From positions 1 to 25,934 of the forward strand of contig CAMLRX010000068.1 in the NCBI GenBank assembly GCA_946482545.1: a stretch of DNA of 25,934 nucleotides, in the 5' to 3' direction. This document shows, one piece after another, positions 1 through 7,051 of this stretch (within the stretch, counting starts at the first letter, position 1; each line of letters opens with the position of its first letter). The DNA is from an uncultured Flavihumibacter sp. (GTDB taxonomy: Bacteria; Bacteroidota; Bacteroidia; Chitinophagales; Chitinophagaceae). The notes beneath the pieces are model-generated. The model was not told the DNA's origin. It saw only the letters and a program-made list of their open reading frames with translations, and did not search any database. The position numbers and the translations under genes were made by a program.

Positions 1-1251
1 ATGTTCTCCGGAACCGGTTTCTGGGATACCTTCCGCGCATTGTATCCTTTCCTTAACCTGATGTACCCCGCTATCAATAAAGAGATGCAGGAGGGGTTGC
101 TGAATGCGTACAAAGAAGGCGGGTTCCTGCCAGAATGGTCCGCGCCCGGTTTCAGGAACATTATGATCGGTAATAACTCCGCTTCTGTGGTTTCTGATGC
201 TTACATGAAAGGGCTGAGAGGATACGATATTGAAAAACTGTACGAAGCTTTGCAGAACGGTGCCAACAATGAAGGTCCGATGACGGCCGTTGGGAGAAAA
301 GGCGTGCAGTATTACAACGAACTCGGTTATGTGCCTTACGATGTAAAGATTAATGAGAACGCAGCACGTACGCTTGAATACGCTTACGATGATTTTACCA
401 TCTGGCAACTTGCTAAAGCCCTGAAACGTCCACAGGCGGAGATCGATCTGTATAAGAAACGTGCGATGAACTATAAGAACCTGTTCGATCCTGAATCCAA
501 ACTGATGCGCGGAAAGAACAAGGATGGGAAGTTCCAGTCGCCGTTCAACCCGTTCAAATGGGGTGATGCGTTCACGGAAGGAAATTCCTGGCACTACAGT
601 TGGTCCGTTTTCCAGGATATTGAAGGATTGAAGCAACTCATGGGTGGCGATAAATCTTTCATCGGCATGCTGGATTCGGTATTCAATATGCCTCCGGTAT
701 TCGACGATTCCTATTATGGTGGTACCATTCACGAGATCCGTGAAATGCAAATCATGAATATGGGGCAATACGCGCACGGCAATCAACCCATTCAACACAT
801 GATTTACCTGTACAACTATACTTCAGCGCCCTGGAAAACGCAGTACTGGGTGCGTGAAGCGATGAACAAATTGTACAACCCCAATCCTGATGGCTATTGC
901 GGTGATGAAGACAACGGACAGACCTCAGCCTGGTACGTGTTCTCCGCGATGGGCTTTTATCCTGTTTGTCCGGGTACCACGCAATATGTATTGGGCGCGC
1001 CACTCTTCAGCAAAATCACGCTGCAGCCGGAAGCCGGGAAAAAACTGGTGATTGAAGCGCCGGGAAATTCAGATAAAGCGATCTATGTGCAGGATTTGAA
1101 ACTGAATGGCGCTCCGTACACGAAGAACTGGATGGATCATTTTGAACTGATGAAAGGCGGTAACATCCGTTTCCAGATGGGTACATCACCTAAAAAAGAC
1201 AGAGGTACGGCGCAATCAGCCTGGCCGTACTCTATGAGTTTGGATAAGTAG
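1..1251 (+). CDS. GH92 family alpha-mannosidase, C-terminal part (5' end cut by window edge)
   Basis: This is the catalytic part of a glycoside hydrolase family 92 enzyme, a calcium-dependent exo-alpha-mannosidase that trims alpha-linked mannose from glycans in Bacteroidota. About 416 residues are visible; the family is usually near 750, and the frame is open from base 1, so the N-terminal beta-sandwich domain lies upstream and the ATG at base 1 is probably internal. The family motifs are clear: EGNSWHY with the likely catalytic acid Glu193 (window numbering), and GDEDNGQ with the likely base Asp302 and Asp304. The 109-residue spacing between Glu193 and Asp302 equals that between Glu533 and Asp642 of the characterised Bacteroides enzyme BT3990, from memory. 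A terminator follows the stop codon, so this gene ends its transcription unit. The family assignment is secure; the exact linkage cleaved is not. Confidence 0.95.
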   Translation: MFSGTGFWDTFRALYPFLNLMYPAINKEMQEGLLNAYKEGGFLPEWSAPGFRNIMIGNNSASVVSDAYMKGLRGYDIEKLYEALQNGANNEGPMTAVGRKGVQYYNELGYVPYDVKINENAARTLEYAYDDFTIWQLAKALKRPQAEIDLYKKRAMNYKNLFDPESKLMRGKNKDGKFQSPFNPFKWGDAFTEGNSWHYSWSVFQDIEGLKQLMGGDKSFIGMLDSVFNMPPVFDDSYYGGTIHEIREMQIMNMGQYAHGNQPIQHMIYLYNYTSAPWKTQYWVREAMNKLYNPNPDGYCGDEDNGQTSAWYVFSAMGFYPVCPGTTQYVLGAPLFSKITLQPEAGKKLVIEAPGNSDKAIYVQDLKLNGAPYTKNWMDHFELMKGGNIRFQMGTSPKKDRGTAQSAWPYSMSLDK

Positions 1252-1279
1252 AAAACAGGTTGAGTCGAATTTTGAATGG

Positions 1280-1306
1280 CCCCTTCGGAAACGAAGGGGT
1301 TTTTTT
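1280..1306 (+). terminator. Rho-independent terminator after the GH92 gene
   Basis: A perfect 8-bp stem (CCCCTTCG at 1280-1287 with CGAAGGGG at 1292-1299) closes a GAAA tetraloop and is followed by seven T residues at 1300-1306. It lies 29 bases after the GH92 stop codon and before the next gene on the same strand. Confidence 0.93.
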
Positions 1307-1359
1307 ATAACGTTTTGTGTAAAGGAGCGAAAGCCAGCATCTGAGTTTGAAAAACTGCT

Positions 1360-1809
1360 ATGAAACAGCTACAGCTTGTATTGCTTACTCTTTTAGGTTT
1401 TTCGCTCCAGGCCCAGCAATTGTCACCGAAAGAGCTGGAGAAAATCGTAGATGCGACTTCTTCTGAAGCCATCCGCAACATATTGGTACCAATCGGGTAT
1501 CAACCAAAAATTGAGGACGGTACGTTATACTGGAACTATCAGAATGGAGCTTCAGATATTCTGGTTGTTGCTTCAGTAAGAAAACGGTATACGCCAAATG
1601 GAAATACTACATTCAACCTGTATGATCCATTTCATTACAAGAAACTTATTGAGGACCTGCTGAACAGGCATTATGTGCTTAAAGGGGTTGAAGTGAGAAG
1701 CAAAAGGACCTGGCTCGTTTTCAGGAACGAAAATTATACATTCAGGCTGGCTGAAATTTCCCAGGAGGGTAATCCCGGCACCTACGAGATTAATATGTCC
1801 AGGGAATAA
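1360..1809 (+). CDS. Small secreted protein of unknown function
   Basis: A 149-residue protein with a clear signal peptide (hydrophobic residues about 6-16, likely cleavage near LQAQ at 16-19). The mature part of about 130 residues has no cysteine and no motif I recognise; it alternates charged and aromatic residues in short beta-like stretches, such as the segment TWLVFRNENYTFRLAEI near the C-terminus. Export to the periplasm or outer membrane is inferred from the signal peptide alone. The gene stands alone between the upstream terminator and a convergent MFS gene whose stop codon is two bases away. No function is proposed. Confidence 0.75.
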   Translation: MKQLQLVLLTLLGFSLQAQQLSPKELEKIVDATSSEAIRNILVPIGYQPKIEDGTLYWNYQNGASDILVVASVRKRYTPNGNTTFNLYDPFHYKKLIEDLLNRHYVLKGVEVRSKRTWLVFRNENYTFRLAEISQEGNPGTYEINMSRE

Positions 1810-1811
1810 GT

Positions 1812-2969
1812 TTATTGCTCCGCAAGCCTTCTTCCCAGCACCGTGGTGCCCAATCCAAGTATTGCCACTGTAATAAATGACCATCTTAAACTGGCGACTT
1901 CAGCGATGAACCCAATAATTGGTGGTCCGATCAAAAAGCCCAGGAACCCTATGGAAGATACGGCGGCAAGTGCCACACCGGGCAACATGGTGGTGGATTT
2001 CCCAGCCTGGCTATAAGCCAGTGGTACTACGGAAGATGTTCCCAGTCCAACAAGTAGGAAGCCGCAGGTGGCCGCAAAAATAGTGGGGATGGCCACTGCA
2101 AGCCCCATGCCCGCGAGAATGAGCAGGCCACTCATTTGAAGAATGCGTGTATTGCCGAAACGCGTCACCAGGAAATCAGCGGCGAAGCGTCCTCCGGCCA
2201 TGGTGGTCATGAACGCCACATAGCCGAGCCGGGTGATTTCAGTAGGCGCGTTCACTACTTTTTCGAAATAGATGCCGCTCCAGTCGAACATGGTTCCTTC
2301 GCAGATCATGCTGGCGAAAGCGATCATGCCGAGGGTGAATATCTTTTTATCGGGTTTCACGAATATCTTCCTTTTGGCGCTTCCGGCGTTCGCCGCATCG
2401 CGGGGTAGAATGTATTTATGCGCCACCGCAAGCAATACCAGCGTAATGAGGTAGATGATGCAGAAATGCCTGAACGGTGAAATATGATCGGCCACCATAA
2501 AGCTGCTGATAACGCCGCCGGTAAAGCCCGCAAGACTCCACAAACCGTGGAAAGAAGCCATGATGCTGCGGCGGTAAATCCTTTCAACACCTACGCCCTG
2601 TGTATTTACACTGATATTGCAGAGGTTGCCGCACATCCCGAAAATGAACAATCCCAGCGTAAGCTGCCATACCTGTGTTACCGTGCCCAGTGCTACCAGT
2701 ACTGCGGGATACAGCATTGCCGCGGTAGTCAGTGTTTTTTTGCTGCTGAAACGACTCACCAGGTAGCCGGAAAGCCCCATAGCAGTGAGTTGCCCCAATG
2801 GGAGTGCGAACAATACGCCACCCAGTCCCGCATCGGAAAGATTGAGTGCATTTTTGATATCGGGGATACGGCTTGCCCAGGTCGAAAAAACGAGTCCCTG
2901 CAAAAAGAAGAACGTGCTTACGCCTACCCTGAAATAGCGTTGTGTGGTGAAAGAAAGAGAAAAATTCAT
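1812..2969 (-). CDS. Major facilitator superfamily transporter (YbjJ-like)
   Basis: A 385-residue integral membrane protein with about twelve hydrophobic helices over its whole length, typical of an MFS permease. The N-terminal segment (VFSTWASRIPDIKNALNLSD) and the later MFDWSGIYF segment resemble the YbjJ group of E. coli-type permeases, whose substrate is not known to me. I chose the ATG at 2969 rather than the in-frame TTG at 3005: a TAATTTTG promoter box lies at 3016-3023 on this strand, which would place the transcript start close to the TTG, and the protein from the ATG begins in normal MFS fashion. The gene converges with the small secreted gene and is divergent from the DUF1572 gene. 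Family confident; substrate unknown. Confidence 0.9.
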   Translation of the reverse strand: MNFSLSFTTQRYFRVGVSTFFFLQGLVFSTWASRIPDIKNALNLSDAGLGGVLFALPLGQLTAMGLSGYLVSRFSSKKTLTTAAMLYPAVLVALGTVTQVWQLTLGLFIFGMCGNLCNISVNTQGVGVERIYRRSIMASFHGLWSLAGFTGGVISSFMVADHISPFRHFCIIYLITLVLLAVAHKYILPRDAANAGSAKRKIFVKPDKKIFTLGMIAFASMICEGTMFDWSGIYFEKVVNAPTEITRLGYVAFMTTMAGGRFAADFLVTRFGNTRILQMSGLLILAGMGLAVAIPTIFAATCGFLLVGLGTSSVVPLAYSQAGKSTTMLPGVALAAVSSIGFLGFLIGPPIIGFIAEVASLRWSFITVAILGLGTTVLGRRLAEQ

Positions 2970-3015
2970 GCTGCTACTGTTTTCTGCGCTAAAAAATGGC
3001 AGCAATTCGTTGCCG

Positions 3016-3023
3016 CAAAATTA
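3016..3023 (-). promoter_or_regulatory. Probable -7 box of the MFS gene promoter
   Basis: TAATTTTG on the minus strand matches the Bacteroidota -7 consensus TAnnTTTG exactly. It lies 46 bases upstream of the chosen ATG. No convincing -33 TTTG is visible, so the call rests on the -7 match and position. Confidence 0.45.
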
Positions 3024-3064
3024 GCAAAAAATCACTGAAACGATGGTTGGCGTATCTTTAAGTC

Positions 3065-3616
3065 ATGGAAAGTTATCTTCAGAGTACCATTAAATTGTTC
3101 CGTTATTATAAGGAACAGGCCGATAATACCATGGCCCAGCTCGACGAACAGCAGTTGTTCTGGCAATACAATCCGCAAAGCAATGCCATCGCCACAATTG
3201 TGCGGCATGTTGCCGGTAATATGCTGAGCAGGTTTACCGATTTCCTGATTTCCGACGGAGAAAAAGACTGGCGCGACCGTGATGTGGAATTTTCCGCTGA
3301 ACCGGGTTCACGCGCTACGTTACTGGCCCAGTGGGAAAAAGGATGGACCGTACTCCTGGAAACCCTTTCCGCATTAAATCAGGATGACCTGGAGAAAGTG
3401 GTGTATATCCGCAACGAGGGGCATACGGTAATCGAGGCCGTGAACAGGCAACTGGCGCATTACGCCAGTCATGTGGGACAAATTCTTTATATCGGGAAGA
3501 TGGTAAAAGGGGAAAACTGGCAATACCTATCTATTCCGCCCAACCAGTCTGCACAATTCAACCAGGAAAAATTCTCGCAGGATAAAAGCAGAAAACATTT
3601 CACGGATAAGGCGTGA
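3065..3616 (+). CDS. DUF1572 family protein (DinB-like four-helix fold)
   Basis: A 183-residue cytoplasmic protein of the DUF1572 family in the DinB/YfiT-like superfamily, small helical bundles that often bind a metal through three histidines. Candidate ligands are visible in the usual places: His48 in VRHVAGN, and His132 and His136 in the LAHYASHVGQI segment. There is no signal peptide and no long hydrophobic segment. Relatives include bacillithiol or mycothiol S-transferases and many proteins with no known reaction, so the role could be thiol transfer in detoxification, but that is inference. The gene is divergent from the MFS gene and is followed at 34 bases by a DUF2167 gene on the same strand. 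Confidence 0.85.
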   Translation: MESYLQSTIKLFRYYKEQADNTMAQLDEQQLFWQYNPQSNAIATIVRHVAGNMLSRFTDFLISDGEKDWRDRDVEFSAEPGSRATLLAQWEKGWTVLLETLSALNQDDLEKVVYIRNEGHTVIEAVNRQLAHYASHVGQILYIGKMVKGENWQYLSIPPNQSAQFNQEKFSQDKSRKHFTDKA

Positions 3617-3649
3617 AAAATTATCTTGTGTGGAAATAAATTACCCCCT

Positions 3650-4624
3650 ATGTCCCTTAGAACCCTGTGTGCGGCATTTCTTTTATGCTGCACTTTCGCA
3701 ACCTTTGCCGGTCCTGGTGAAGATTCACTCGCCAATCAGTTAAAAGAATATGCCCGTTTTGCGGATTCTGTAAACGCCACTCTTAAATACCAGACGGGAA
3801 AGGTAACCCTGCCGGATGGTAAAGTATCGCTCAACGTGCCTGTCGGATTCAAGTTCCTCAACAAAGAACAAAGTCGCTTTGTACTCACAGACCTTTGGGG
3901 AAACCCGAAAGAGAGTGTTTCCGACCTGGAAGGCATGATTTTCAGAGAGGAGTCTGACCCATTCGCTGAAAACAGTTACGCCTTTATCGTAAGCTACGAG
4001 AATATGGGACACGTAAAAGACGATGATGCCGCCGATATTAATTATGATGAAATGATGCAGCAACTGCAGGAAGAGGAAAAGGCCACCAATACGGAAAGGG
4101 CCAAAAATGGCTATGAGACCCTGCACATCATTGGCTGGGCGCAGAAGCCATTCTATGATGCAAAAAACAAAGTGCTGCATTGGGCGAAGGAAATCAAATT
4201 CGGCTCATCGGATGAGCATACCCTGAATTATGAAGTAAGGCTATTGGGCCGTAATGGTGTGCTTTCCCTGAATGCCGTAAGTAGTATGAACGAGCTTCCG
4301 GCTGTAAAAAAAGATATCCCCTCCATCCTGAACATCGCGAGTTTTACCGAAGGCAATACCTATGCTGATTTTGACCCTAAAGTGGACGAGGTAGCTGCCT
4401 GGACCATCGGCGGATTGGTAGCCGGCAAGGTTTTGTTGAAAGCCGGATTTTTTGCGGTAATCCTGAAGTTTCTGGCTGCTTCATGGAAGTTCATCCTTTT
4501 GGGACTTGTTGCATTTGGTGGTGTGTTCAAGCGTTTTTTCTCCAGGAAGAAAAAAGAAGAACTTGTTCCTGCAGTTGCAACCAATGAACCTTCGCCTCCG
4601 GCCAACGAACCAGGCCAGGAGTAA
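3650..4624 (+). CDS. DUF2167 family membrane-anchored protein
   Basis: A 324-residue protein with a cleavable signal peptide (hydrophobic residues about 3-20, then GPGEDS), a long soluble domain, and a hydrophobic C-terminal region (about residues 255-305) followed by a basic tail SRKKKEE and a Pro/Glu-rich end. The soluble domain carries segments typical of DUF2167: GKVTLPDGKVSLNVP, a VLTDLWGNP motif, HVKDDDAADINYDE, and HWAKEIKFG before a LNYEVRLLGR stretch. DUF2167 proteins are predicted to be anchored in the inner membrane with the domain outside the cytoplasm; their function is unknown. I chose the ATG at 3650 over the in-frame TTG at 3626 because the signal peptide begins there. Confidence 0.88.
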   Translation: MSLRTLCAAFLLCCTFATFAGPGEDSLANQLKEYARFADSVNATLKYQTGKVTLPDGKVSLNVPVGFKFLNKEQSRFVLTDLWGNPKESVSDLEGMIFREESDPFAENSYAFIVSYENMGHVKDDDAADINYDEMMQQLQEEEKATNTERAKNGYETLHIIGWAQKPFYDAKNKVLHWAKEIKFGSSDEHTLNYEVRLLGRNGVLSLNAVSSMNELPAVKKDIPSILNIASFTEGNTYADFDPKVDEVAAWTIGGLVAGKVLLKAGFFAVILKFLAASWKFILLGLVAFGGVFKRFFSRKKKEELVPAVATNEPSPPANEPGQE

Positions 4625-4702
4625 CCTTTATTGTTGTATATTCCGTTTTCAATAAATTTTTCTTCCGCCCTCAGGTAGAAGAAGGATTTTAAATTGATCT
4701 TC

Positions 4703-6103
4703 ATGAAACGATGTTTGCTTTCTGCCCTCCTGTTTCTCTTGGTATCCAATGCTTTCGCGCTCTTGCGCCTTCCAGGTATTTTCTCCGACCACATGGTATT
4801 ACAACGAAACAGTGTTGTGTCGGTGTGGGGTTGGAGTCAGCCCAATGAAACGGTGCGAGTAACTGCGTCCTGGCTGAAAGATACGGTTACGGTTCAGTCG
4901 AAGGAGAATGCCCGTTGGGAGGTGAAACTCACCACGCCGGAGGCGGGCGGGCCTTATGAAGTGCAGGTGATGACCCGCTACGAAAAGCTGGTGCTGAAGG
5001 ATGTGCTGATTGGCGAAGTATGGCTTTGTTCCGGGCAGTCCAATATGGAATGGAACGTTTACAATGGGCTGCCGCAAATGGAAGCGGAGTTGCCCAATGC
5101 CACCAATAAGAATATCCGGTTGATGCATGTGCAGAAGAAAGGAGCAGCACATCCGCAGGAAGACCTCCGGGATACCTGGAAGGTGTGCAATCCTGAAGAT
5201 GCGAAATCTTTCAGCGCCGTGGCTTATTTCCTGGCCAAAAAACTTCAGCACGAACTCAATGTGCCCATTGGTGTGATCAACGCCAGTTGGGGCGGTACCC
5301 CAGCGGAGGTTTGGACACCGGAAGCTGTGGTAATGGAAAGCCCTTTTCTGAAGGGATTCGCCACTCGGCAAAATTACAGCGTACACTGGCCCGTTGCACC
5401 GGGTGTACTTTGGAACGCGATGATCCACCCATTGGTGGGTTACAAGATTGCCGGCGCCTGCTGGTACCAGGGCGAATCGAATGTAGGAACCTGGCAGGGC
5501 TACCACCTGCTTTTTTCCGGTATGATTCAGGCCTGGCGGCAGGCATGGGGCTATGAGTTTCCTTTTTACTTTGTCCAGATCGCTCCCTATACCTACAATT
5601 CAGGGAATGCACAATCTGCGGCCCTCTTGCGTGAGCAACAGCAAAAAACACTTTCTCTTTCCTCCACCGCCATGGTAGTGGTGACTGATATCACTGACAA
5701 TGTAAAAGACATTCATCCCCGCCTCAAAAAGGAGGTGGGTGATCGACTGGCCGATATCGCGCTGGCAGAAATGTACCAGCGCAAACTCGTTGATTACAAG
5801 AGTCCTGTTTTCGACTACTTTAAAGTCGAAAAGAACCGTATGCGTATTTACTTCAAGTACCTCAACGGCACACTTGTAGTGAAAGGCGCTGAAGTAACCG
5901 ATCTCTTTCTTGCGGGAGCCGATGGTGTATTTTATCCAGCGAAGGGTGTGGTGGATAAAAATACATTACTCGTTTCCAGCGACAAGGTTCAGGAGCCGGT
6001 TGCCGTTCGTTTTGGCTTCACCGATACTTCCATGCCCAACTTGTTCAACAGCAAGGGGCTTCCCGTTTCCCCCTTTCGCACGGATACCTGGGAGTTGCGT
6101 TAG
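4703..6103 (+). CDS. Sialate O-acetylesterase-like SGNH hydrolase, secreted
   Basis: A 466-residue exported esterase of the SASA family (sialic acid-specific 9-O-acetylesterase and related acetyl esterases), which removes acetyl groups from sugars. A signal peptide (about residues 1-19, ending NAFA) is followed by a short beta domain with the typical LPGIFSDHMVLQR start, then the hydrolase core. The nucleophile is Ser113 in LCSGQSNMEW; further blocks are INASWGGTPAEVW and CWYQGESN; the His/Asp pair lies in KDIHPR (Asp336, His338). I prefer the ATG at 4703 to the TTG at 4694. The stop codon overlaps that of the convergent HAD gene. Family members act on sialic acids or on acetylated xylan and pectin; the substrate here is undetermined. 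Confidence 0.9.
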   Translation: MKRCLLSALLFLLVSNAFALLRLPGIFSDHMVLQRNSVVSVWGWSQPNETVRVTASWLKDTVTVQSKENARWEVKLTTPEAGGPYEVQVMTRYEKLVLKDVLIGEVWLCSGQSNMEWNVYNGLPQMEAELPNATNKNIRLMHVQKKGAAHPQEDLRDTWKVCNPEDAKSFSAVAYFLAKKLQHELNVPIGVINASWGGTPAEVWTPEAVVMESPFLKGFATRQNYSVHWPVAPGVLWNAMIHPLVGYKIAGACWYQGESNVGTWQGYHLLFSGMIQAWRQAWGYEFPFYFVQIAPYTYNSGNAQSAALLREQQQKTLSLSSTAMVVVTDITDNVKDIHPRLKKEVGDRLADIALAEMYQRKLVDYKSPVFDYFKVEKNRMRIYFKYLNGTLVVKGAEVTDLFLAGADGVFYPAKGVVDKNTLLVSSDKVQEPVAVRFGFTDTSMPNLFNSKGLPVSPFRTDTWELR

Positions 6104-6756
6104 TGCAGCAACTGCTCCAGTAAAGGATCTGTATAATCTTCAATGAAGCCGATGATGTTATCGTACCTGCTGAATTCATCCGCAGTATGCATTGTTGTGA
6201 TCACCACTGCTTTCATACCTGCGTTGGCGGCCGCTTCAACGCCTTTCGGTGCATCTTCAAATACGATACAGTTTGCAGGCTCAATATTAAGTTGCATAGC
6301 GCCTTTCAGAAACGTTTCCGGGTCGGGTTTGCTGAGTACCACATCGTCAGCGCTCACGATTACCGGGAAATACTTGTGCAGGTCCAATCCATCCAGGATA
6401 AAACTGATGTTGAATGGGATGGCCGCGGAACCTATTGCCATGGGTATTCCATTCTTTTGTGCTTTTTCAAGGAAGGTATCCAAACCATTGATAAGTTTCA
6501 TGTGTTCCCGGTAAGCCGTCTGGTAGCGTTTTTCTTTTTCAACGGACCAGTGATCGATTTCTTGCGGTGTGAAAGCTTCTTTACCGAAAATGCGTTCCAG
6601 CAATTCGCTGTTTTTTCCATACATCTCTTTATCTACCTGGGCTTTTGTTAGTCCTGCCGCGAGGTCGTTGTTAAGGATATCGAACCAGCTTTTGGAATGA
6701 TAAGCCATGTCATCTATGATGGTTCCGTTCAGGTCAAAAAGAAACGCTTTGTTCAT
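6100..6756 (-). CDS. HAD-superfamily hydrolase, beta-phosphoglucomutase-like, with a DxN catalytic motif
   Basis: A 218-residue cytoplasmic HAD subfamily I protein with an alpha-helical cap. The nucleophile Asp8 sits in motif I, which reads DLNGT: the second Asp of the usual DxDxT, the general acid/base, is Asn10 (codon AAC read directly). The other motifs are intact: GSAA (motif II Ser), LSKPDPETF (motif III Lys) and FEDAPKGVEAA (motif IV acids). The overall pattern resembles beta-phosphoglucomutase and sugar phosphatases, but the Asn means the standard chemistry should not be assumed. I chose the ATG at 6756; the in-frame TTG at 6780 lies inside a perfect -7 promoter box. It converges with the esterase gene, their stop codons overlapping. 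Confidence 0.9.
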   Translation of the reverse strand: MNKAFLFDLNGTIIDDMAYHSKSWFDILNNDLAAGLTKAQVDKEMYGKNSELLERIFGKEAFTPQEIDHWSVEKEKRYQTAYREHMKLINGLDTFLEKAQKNGIPMAIGSAAIPFNISFILDGLDLHKYFPVIVSADDVVLSKPDPETFLKGAMQLNIEPANCIVFEDAPKGVEAAANAGMKAVVITTMHTADEFSRYDNIIGFIEDYTDPLLEQLLH

Positions 6757-6777
6757 CTGTTGTGTTTTGATATGGGG

Positions 6778-6785
6778 CAAAGGTA
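6778..6785 (-). promoter_or_regulatory. Probable -7 box of the HAD gene promoter
   Basis: TACCTTTG on the minus strand is an exact TAnnTTTG match, 21 bases upstream of the chosen ATG. It rules out the upstream TTG as the start. A -33 element is not obvious. Confidence 0.5.
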
Positions 6786-6912
6786 AAGCGGCGAAAATGG
6801 AATTGGTGCAGGATGGTGTTTTTCTATGGTTAAATACGGATGGGATTGGTAGAAAAGCACTGTATATGGTTTGTGTTTTTCACGTATGATTGAATAGTAT
6901 ATAAACTAAAAA

Positions 6913-6940
6913 CCGCATCGGTTAAGATGCGGCTTGTTTT
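6913..6940. terminator. Terminator-like hairpin in the leader region of the SusC operon
   Basis: CCGCATC at 6913-6919 pairs with GATGCGG at 6926-6932 around a GGTTAA loop. It is followed by CTTGTTTT on the plus strand and by TTTTTAG on the minus strand, so it could act both ways. No gene ends just before it on either strand: it is 119 bases upstream of the SusC start and in front of, not behind, the HAD gene. It may block read-through or sit in the susC leader. Confidence 0.55.
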
Positions 6941-7051
6941 CACATGTGTCCGCGGGTATTGTCCCACTCTTGCAAAAAACGGCAAAAAAACGCATATTAA
7001 AACTATTTATTGCAATATTTTACTTATTTTACGGGTACAAACGACTGACTT

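Larger units (their letters stand above)
6757..7051. other. Divergent intergenic region between the HAD gene and the SusC operon
   Basis: This 295-base gap is A/T-rich and carries no credible gene. It must hold the promoter and leader of the SusC operon on the plus strand and the HAD promoter on the minus strand. For the plus strand I see only loose candidates, two TATTTTAC boxes at 7016-7023 and 7025-7032, neither with a well-spaced TTTG. A terminator-like hairpin stands at 6913-6932. Confidence 0.6.

Noticed and set aside
2484..3038. Plus-strand open frame of 184 codons opposite the MFS gene
   Set aside because: Antisense to a clear membrane permease and reaching into its promoter; low-complexity translation.
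4799..5506. Minus-strand open frame of 235 codons inside the esterase gene
   Set aside because: The opposite strand encodes a complete SASA esterase with all motifs; the antisense frame is a by-product of codon bias.
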